8,278 bases of DNA. Source: Archaeoglobales archaeon. GTDB taxonomy: Archaea > Halobacteriota > Archaeoglobi > Archaeoglobales > Archaeoglobaceae. Both the position numbers and the translations under genes were made by a program. Location: contig QMZD01000062.1 of the NCBI GenBank assembly GCA_003662985.1, positions 1 through 8,278 on the forward strand. The letters are read 5' to 3'. How positions within the stretch are numbered: the first letter of the stretch is position 1; each line of letters opens with the position of its first letter. Positions 5,992-8,278 of the stretch are shown one piece after another. The notes under the pieces are model-generated. The model saw only the letters and a list, made by a program, of their open reading frames with translations. It did no database searches and was not told the origin of the DNA.

Positions 5992-6588
5992 ATGGTAAAG
6001 AGTGAGTTTTCCGAGGGAATATTAAGCACATTCTTAATTCTCCTTATAGTGTTTTTCATCGCAGCTATCTTCGGATACTTTTTCGCATCCCATAACCCAG
6101 AAACTGCTTCACAGTACGTTGAACGGCTTTTTGAAGGGTTCAGGTTTATTGATTTCAGCAATCCTCTGGAAGTTTTTATTATAATCTTCCTGAATAATGC
6201 CCTCAAGTCTCTTGTGTCTCTCGTAACTGGCTTTTTCTTTGGGATATTCCCACTTCTCTTCATATTCGTGAACGGGTATCTGATTGGCATGGTCACATTT
6301 ACCAAAGGATCTGAGTTAGGATTCCTTAGAATTATTCTTGCTCTCCTTCCCCATGGTATTCTCGAGATCCCCGCTGTAATTCTAGCATCAGCTTATGGAA
6401 TGAGGCTTGGAGGGATGTTCTACCGAAGAGTTTTCAAAGGTGAAGACGCGGATATTGCAAATGCTGTAAAATTCTTCCTCAAGAAATTTTTGAGGATAAT
6501 TGTTCCAGTTCTCTTTGCAGCAGCCTTCGTTGAAACTTTTATAACGCCTACAATTGTCTTTTACTTGAATGGGCTTTTGCCAACTTGA
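5992..6588 (+). CDS. SpoIIM / DUF95 family integral membrane protein
   Basis: A 198-residue protein with about five membrane segments (roughly 11-32, 60-80, 82-104, 110-137 and 166-190). It is recognised as the SpoIIM (DUF95) family by three conserved elements: FLNNALKSL at 66-74 with the paired asparagines, the VNGYLIGM segment at 93-100, and the LPHGILEIPA box at 119-128. Family knowledge: SpoIIM takes part in septal wall remodelling during bacterial sporulation, but archaeal members occur in organisms with neither spores nor peptidoglycan and their role is unknown. The bacterial name should therefore not be carried over as a function. The ATG at 5992 fits the family N-terminus, which starts just before the first membrane helix; no ribosome-binding site is seen. 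It is divergent from the potassium channel gene with 92 bases between the starts, so the two membrane-protein genes share a promoter region. Confidence 0.85.
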   Translation: MVKSEFSEGILSTFLILLIVFFIAAIFGYFFASHNPETASQYVERLFEGFRFIDFSNPLEVFIIIFLNNALKSLVSLVTGFFFGIFPLLFIFVNGYLIGMVTFTKGSELGFLRIILALLPHGILEIPAVILASAYGMRLGGMFYRRVFKGEDADIANAVKFFLKKFLRIIVPVLFAAAFVETFITPTIVFYLNGLLPT

Positions 6589-6683
6589 GTTGAAACAACT
6601 TTCACATTCGGCAACGGAGGGGCAGTTGTGTTTAGCAACATCAAATAGCCAAACCAAACATGATCTGAAAGCGAATACCAATA

Positions 6684-6712
6684 CGAAAGCTTAAAATGCG
6701 AAAGCTATTTTT
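6684..6712 (+). promoter_or_regulatory. Tandem BRE/TATA-like elements upstream of proS
   Basis: The octamer CGAAAGCT occurs twice, at 6684-6691 and 6699-6706. Each copy runs directly into an AT-rich octamer (CTTAAAAT; CTATTTTTA). CGAAA resembles the archaeal BRE, so these may be two promoters 15 bases apart. Starts about 25 bases downstream would give proS leaders of roughly 40-55 bases containing the GGGTGA site. Confidence 0.35.
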
Positions 6713-6738
6713 AGCCTCTAGGGTTATCAAACTAGGCT
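6713..6738 (+). other. Possible hairpin between spoIIM-like gene and proS
   Basis: AGCCT (6713-6717) can pair with AGGCT (6734-6738). After a two-base bulge, AG (6720-6721) can pair with CT (6732-6733), closing a loop of about 10 bases. It is short and follows a T5 tract rather than preceding one, so it does not look like a classic terminator. Confidence 0.25.
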
Positions 6739-6750
6739 TTGTTTAAACAA
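6739..6750 (+). promoter_or_regulatory. 12-base palindrome upstream of proS (TATA or operator)
   Basis: TTGTTTAAACAA is a perfect inverted repeat centred about 28 bases before the proS ATG. As a TATA box it would give a leaderless transcript and bypass the good ribosome-binding site, so an operator overlapping the leader is at least as likely. Confidence 0.3.
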
Positions 6751-6762
6751 GGATGATTCCAA

Positions 6763-6768
6763 GGGTGA
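6763..6768 (+). promoter_or_regulatory. Ribosome-binding site of proS
   Basis: GGGTGA ends 4 bases before the ATG at 6773. It is a near-ideal match to the archaeal 16S rRNA tail and supports this start over any internal methionine. Confidence 0.7.
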
Positions 6769-6772
6769 AAGA

Positions 6773-8242
6773 ATGGTTCAAGAAAAAGTGAAGGTTCAAG
6801 AGAAAAGAGTAGAGAGCCTGCCACCCAAAGAAAATTTTTCAGAGTGGTATCATGAGCTCATCCAGAGGGCAGAGCTTATGGATGTGAGATATCCAGTAAA
6901 AGGGCTTTATGTGTGGTTTCCCTTTGGATTTAAACTTAGACAACTGGTTTATGGAAAATTAAGGGAGATAATGGACAGGGATCACGATGAGGTTTACTTC
7001 CCCACCCTCATTCCTGAAACGGAGCTTGGGAAGGAGGGTGAACACATCAAGGGATTTGAAGATGAAGTTTACTGGGTAACCCATGGTGGGCTTGACGAAC
7101 TCGATGTAAAACTTGCTTTAAGGCCAACAAGCGAGACTGCAATGTATCCGATGTTCAAGCTCTGGATAAGAAGCCATTCTGATATGCCGCTGAGGGTTTA
7201 TCAGATCGTGAACATCTTCCGATATGAAACTAAACATACGAGGCCGATGATAAGGCTTAGGGAGATAACGTCATTCAAGGAGGCACATACAGTTCATAGG
7301 AACTTTGAGGAGGCGGAAGAACAGGTAAAAATGGCGATAAACCTTTACAAGGAATTTTACGATTTTCTTGGTATTCCGTATATGGTCTTCAAAAGGCCGG
7401 AATGGGACAAGTTTCCGGGAGCGGCCTATACAATAGCCTTCGATACGATAATGCCGGATGGTAAAACGTTGCAGATCGGAACGGTCCATCATCTTGCAGA
7501 TAACTTCGCTAAAACATTCGATATAAAATATGAGACTCCAGATGGGGATCACAACCTTGCTCACCAGACATGCTATGGGATATCGGAGAGGTGTGTTGCC
7601 GCGCTTATCAGCATCCATGGAGATGATCAAGGCTTGGTTCTTCCCTTCGAGGTTTCGCCGGTTCAGTTCGTGATAATACCCGTGCTTTATAAAGGCAAGG
7701 AAGAGGCGGTTATGGAAAAAGCCAAAGAAGTTGAGAGAGAGCTTAAAGAAATGGGTTACAGAGTGGTTCTGGATGACAGCGATGACAGGCCAGGCTCAAA
7801 ATATTACAAGTGGGAACTCAAAGGCGCTGCAATAAGGATTGAAATAGGGCCAAAAGAGGTAGAGGAGAACGAGATAACGATTTCTTTCAGGGATGAGAAG
7901 AAGAAAAGCAGAGTAAGCATCAATGAACTTACAAAGGAGAACATAGAAAAGTGGTCAGCGGAAATGAAAATCAGAATGAGGAATAAAGTTTTTGAGGAGA
8001 TGAAAGCCAGAGTTAGATACTTCGATACGCTCGATGGGATAAGGGAGTGGGTAGGAAAGGGAGTTGCTCTCGTTCATTTCTGCATGTCTGAGGATTGTGC
8101 AGAGGTAATCGAAAAAGATACCTCCGCAGGCATCCTTGGAAGCTTTGAGGAGGTTGAGGGTTGGTTTGAAGGAAAATATGAGGGAGAATGCATAGTTTGT
8201 GGAGGTAGGGGTGTGCTTTCTGCCATCTCAAAAGCTTATTGA
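6773..8242 (+). CDS. proS: Prolyl-tRNA synthetase, archaeal/eukaryotic type
   Basis: A 489-residue cytoplasmic class II synthetase that charges tRNA-Pro with proline using ATP. After a charged 20-residue N-terminal extension the conserved body starts at [10 protein letters not shown]. Motif 1 covers about 43-80 ([15 protein letters not shown] to the YFPTLIP proline). TSE at 119-121 and the motif 2 block [17 protein letters not shown] at 149-165 bind ATP and the tRNA end. FKEAHT follows at 168-173. Motif 3 is [13 protein letters not shown] at 267-279 with R273. The anticodon-binding domain covers about 296-400 ([15 protein letters not shown] onward). The C-terminal domain (about 410-489) carries four cysteines, C437, C442, C473 and C476, spaced as a CX4C...CX2C zinc site, and ends in tyrosine, as is typical of this type. 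There is no bacterial-style editing insertion between motifs 2 and 3. A further gene begins 22 bases after the stop codon, so proS probably heads an operon. Confidence 0.97.
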   Translation: MVQEKVKVQEKRVESLPPKENFSEWYHELIQRAELMDVRYPVKGLYVWFPFGFKLRQLVYGKLREIMDRDHDEVYFPTLIPETELGKEGEHIKGFEDEVYWVTHGGLDELDVKLALRPTSETAMYPMFKLWIRSHSDMPLRVYQIVNIFRYETKHTRPMIRLREITSFKEAHTVHRNFEEAEEQVKMAINLYKEFYDFLGIPYMVFKRPEWDKFPGAAYTIAFDTIMPDGKTLQIGTVHHLADNFAKTFDIKYETPDGDHNLAHQTCYGISERCVAALISIHGDDQGLVLPFEVSPVQFVIIPVLYKGKEEAVMEKAKEVERELKEMGYRVVLDDSDDRPGSKYYKWELKGAAIRIEIGPKEVEENEITISFRDEKKKSRVSINELTKENIEKWSAEMKIRMRNKVFEEMKARVRYFDTLDGIREWVGKGVALVHFCMSEDCAEVIEKDTSAGILGSFEEVEGWFEGKYEGECIVCGGRGVLSAISKAY

Positions 8243-8254
8243 ACTAAATTTTCA

Positions 8255-8260
8255 GGTGAT
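8255..8260 (+). promoter_or_regulatory. Ribosome-binding site of the gene after proS
   Basis: GGTGAT, 13 bases after the proS stop codon, precedes TTG at 8265 by 4 bases. It shows that translation of a further plus-strand gene begins here. Confidence 0.6.
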
Positions 8261-8264
8261 CACT

Positions 8265-8278
8265 TTGCCAGAGCAAAA
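8265..8278 (+). CDS. Start of an unidentified gene downstream of proS (cut by window edge)
   Basis: Only four complete codons are visible: TTG CCA GAG CAA, read as M-P-E-Q. TTG at 8265 is chosen because GGTGAT lies just upstream at the right distance. An in-frame GTG at 8256 overlaps that motif and is less likely. The 22-base gap after proS suggests cotranscription. The product cannot be identified from this much sequence. Confidence 0.5.

Noticed and set aside
5964..6305. 113-codon minus-strand frame opposite the SpoIIM-like gene
   Set aside because: It is antisense to a clear family member and its C-terminal end falls in the divergent promoter region.
6587..6597. GAGTTGAAACA resembling the end of an archaeal CRISPR repeat
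   Set aside because: It occurs once, with no repeat partner or regular spacing anywhere in the window.
6388..6681. 97-codon minus-strand frame overlapping the SpoIIM gene end
   Set aside because: Two thirds is antisense to conserved SpoIIM sequence; no start signal and no family resemblance.
6696..6746. 16-codon frame before proS as a possible leader peptide
   Set aside because: It contains no proline codon and no ribosome-binding site, so proline-dependent attenuation is not supported.
6753..6791. 12-codon frame ([12 protein letters not shown]) overlapping the proS start
   Set aside because: AGG abuts its ATG without spacing, and the strong GGGTGA site belongs to the proS ATG; it is probably chance.
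7271..8231. Two minus-strand frames opposite proS
   Set aside because: They lie antisense to conserved synthetase motifs and look like chance frames.

Overview
The window looks like the chromosome of a hyperthermophilic euryarchaeon, most plausibly a member of the Archaeoglobales. The reasons are gene content and signals: an archaeal/eukaryotic-type prolyl-tRNA synthetase, a HerA-type DNA translocase, a DUF555/UPF0212 protein (an archaeal family), an MthK-like potassium channel, a HEAT-repeat protein and an archaeal PAS-domain sensor. GGTGA ribosome-binding sites and TATA boxes about 25-30 bases before several start codons also fit. The genus is an inference; nothing in the window fixes it.

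Layout, left to right. (1) Positions 1-846, minus strand: the N-terminal 282 codons of a membrane-anchored PAS sensor, cut by the window edge. (2) Positions 996-2944, minus strand: herA followed by a small DUF555 gene, a probable two-gene operon ending in a run of T-rich tracts. (3) Positions 3038-4081, minus strand: a HEAT-repeat scaffold protein with its own TATA box and ribosome-binding site. The longest reading frame extends upstream through that promoter, so the start is reset to 4081. (4) Positions 4200-4820, plus strand: a HAD-family phosphatase-like hydrolase, divergent from the HEAT gene. (5) Positions 4913-5899, minus strand: a two-helix potassium channel with an RCK domain, convergent with the HAD gene and divergent from (6) a SpoIIM/DUF95 membrane protein at 5992-6588. 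(7) Positions 6773-8242, plus strand: proS. Its 184-base upstream region holds repeated promoter-like motifs, a possible hairpin and a 12-base palindrome. (8) From 8265: the first codons of another plus-strand gene with a strong ribosome-binding site, probably cotranscribed with proS.

Most genes here are housekeeping or poorly characterised archaeal families, and I see no mobile element, CRISPR array, tRNA or rRNA. No complete new multi-gene system is evident. The observations most worth following are an internal duplication in the DUF555 protein around a single CPxCG knuckle, the herA-DUF555 pairing without nurA in view, the Lys/Arg-rich HerA tail, the non-canonical channel selectivity filter (GYR instead of GYG), and AT-rich palindromes sitting at TATA distance upstream of two genes.
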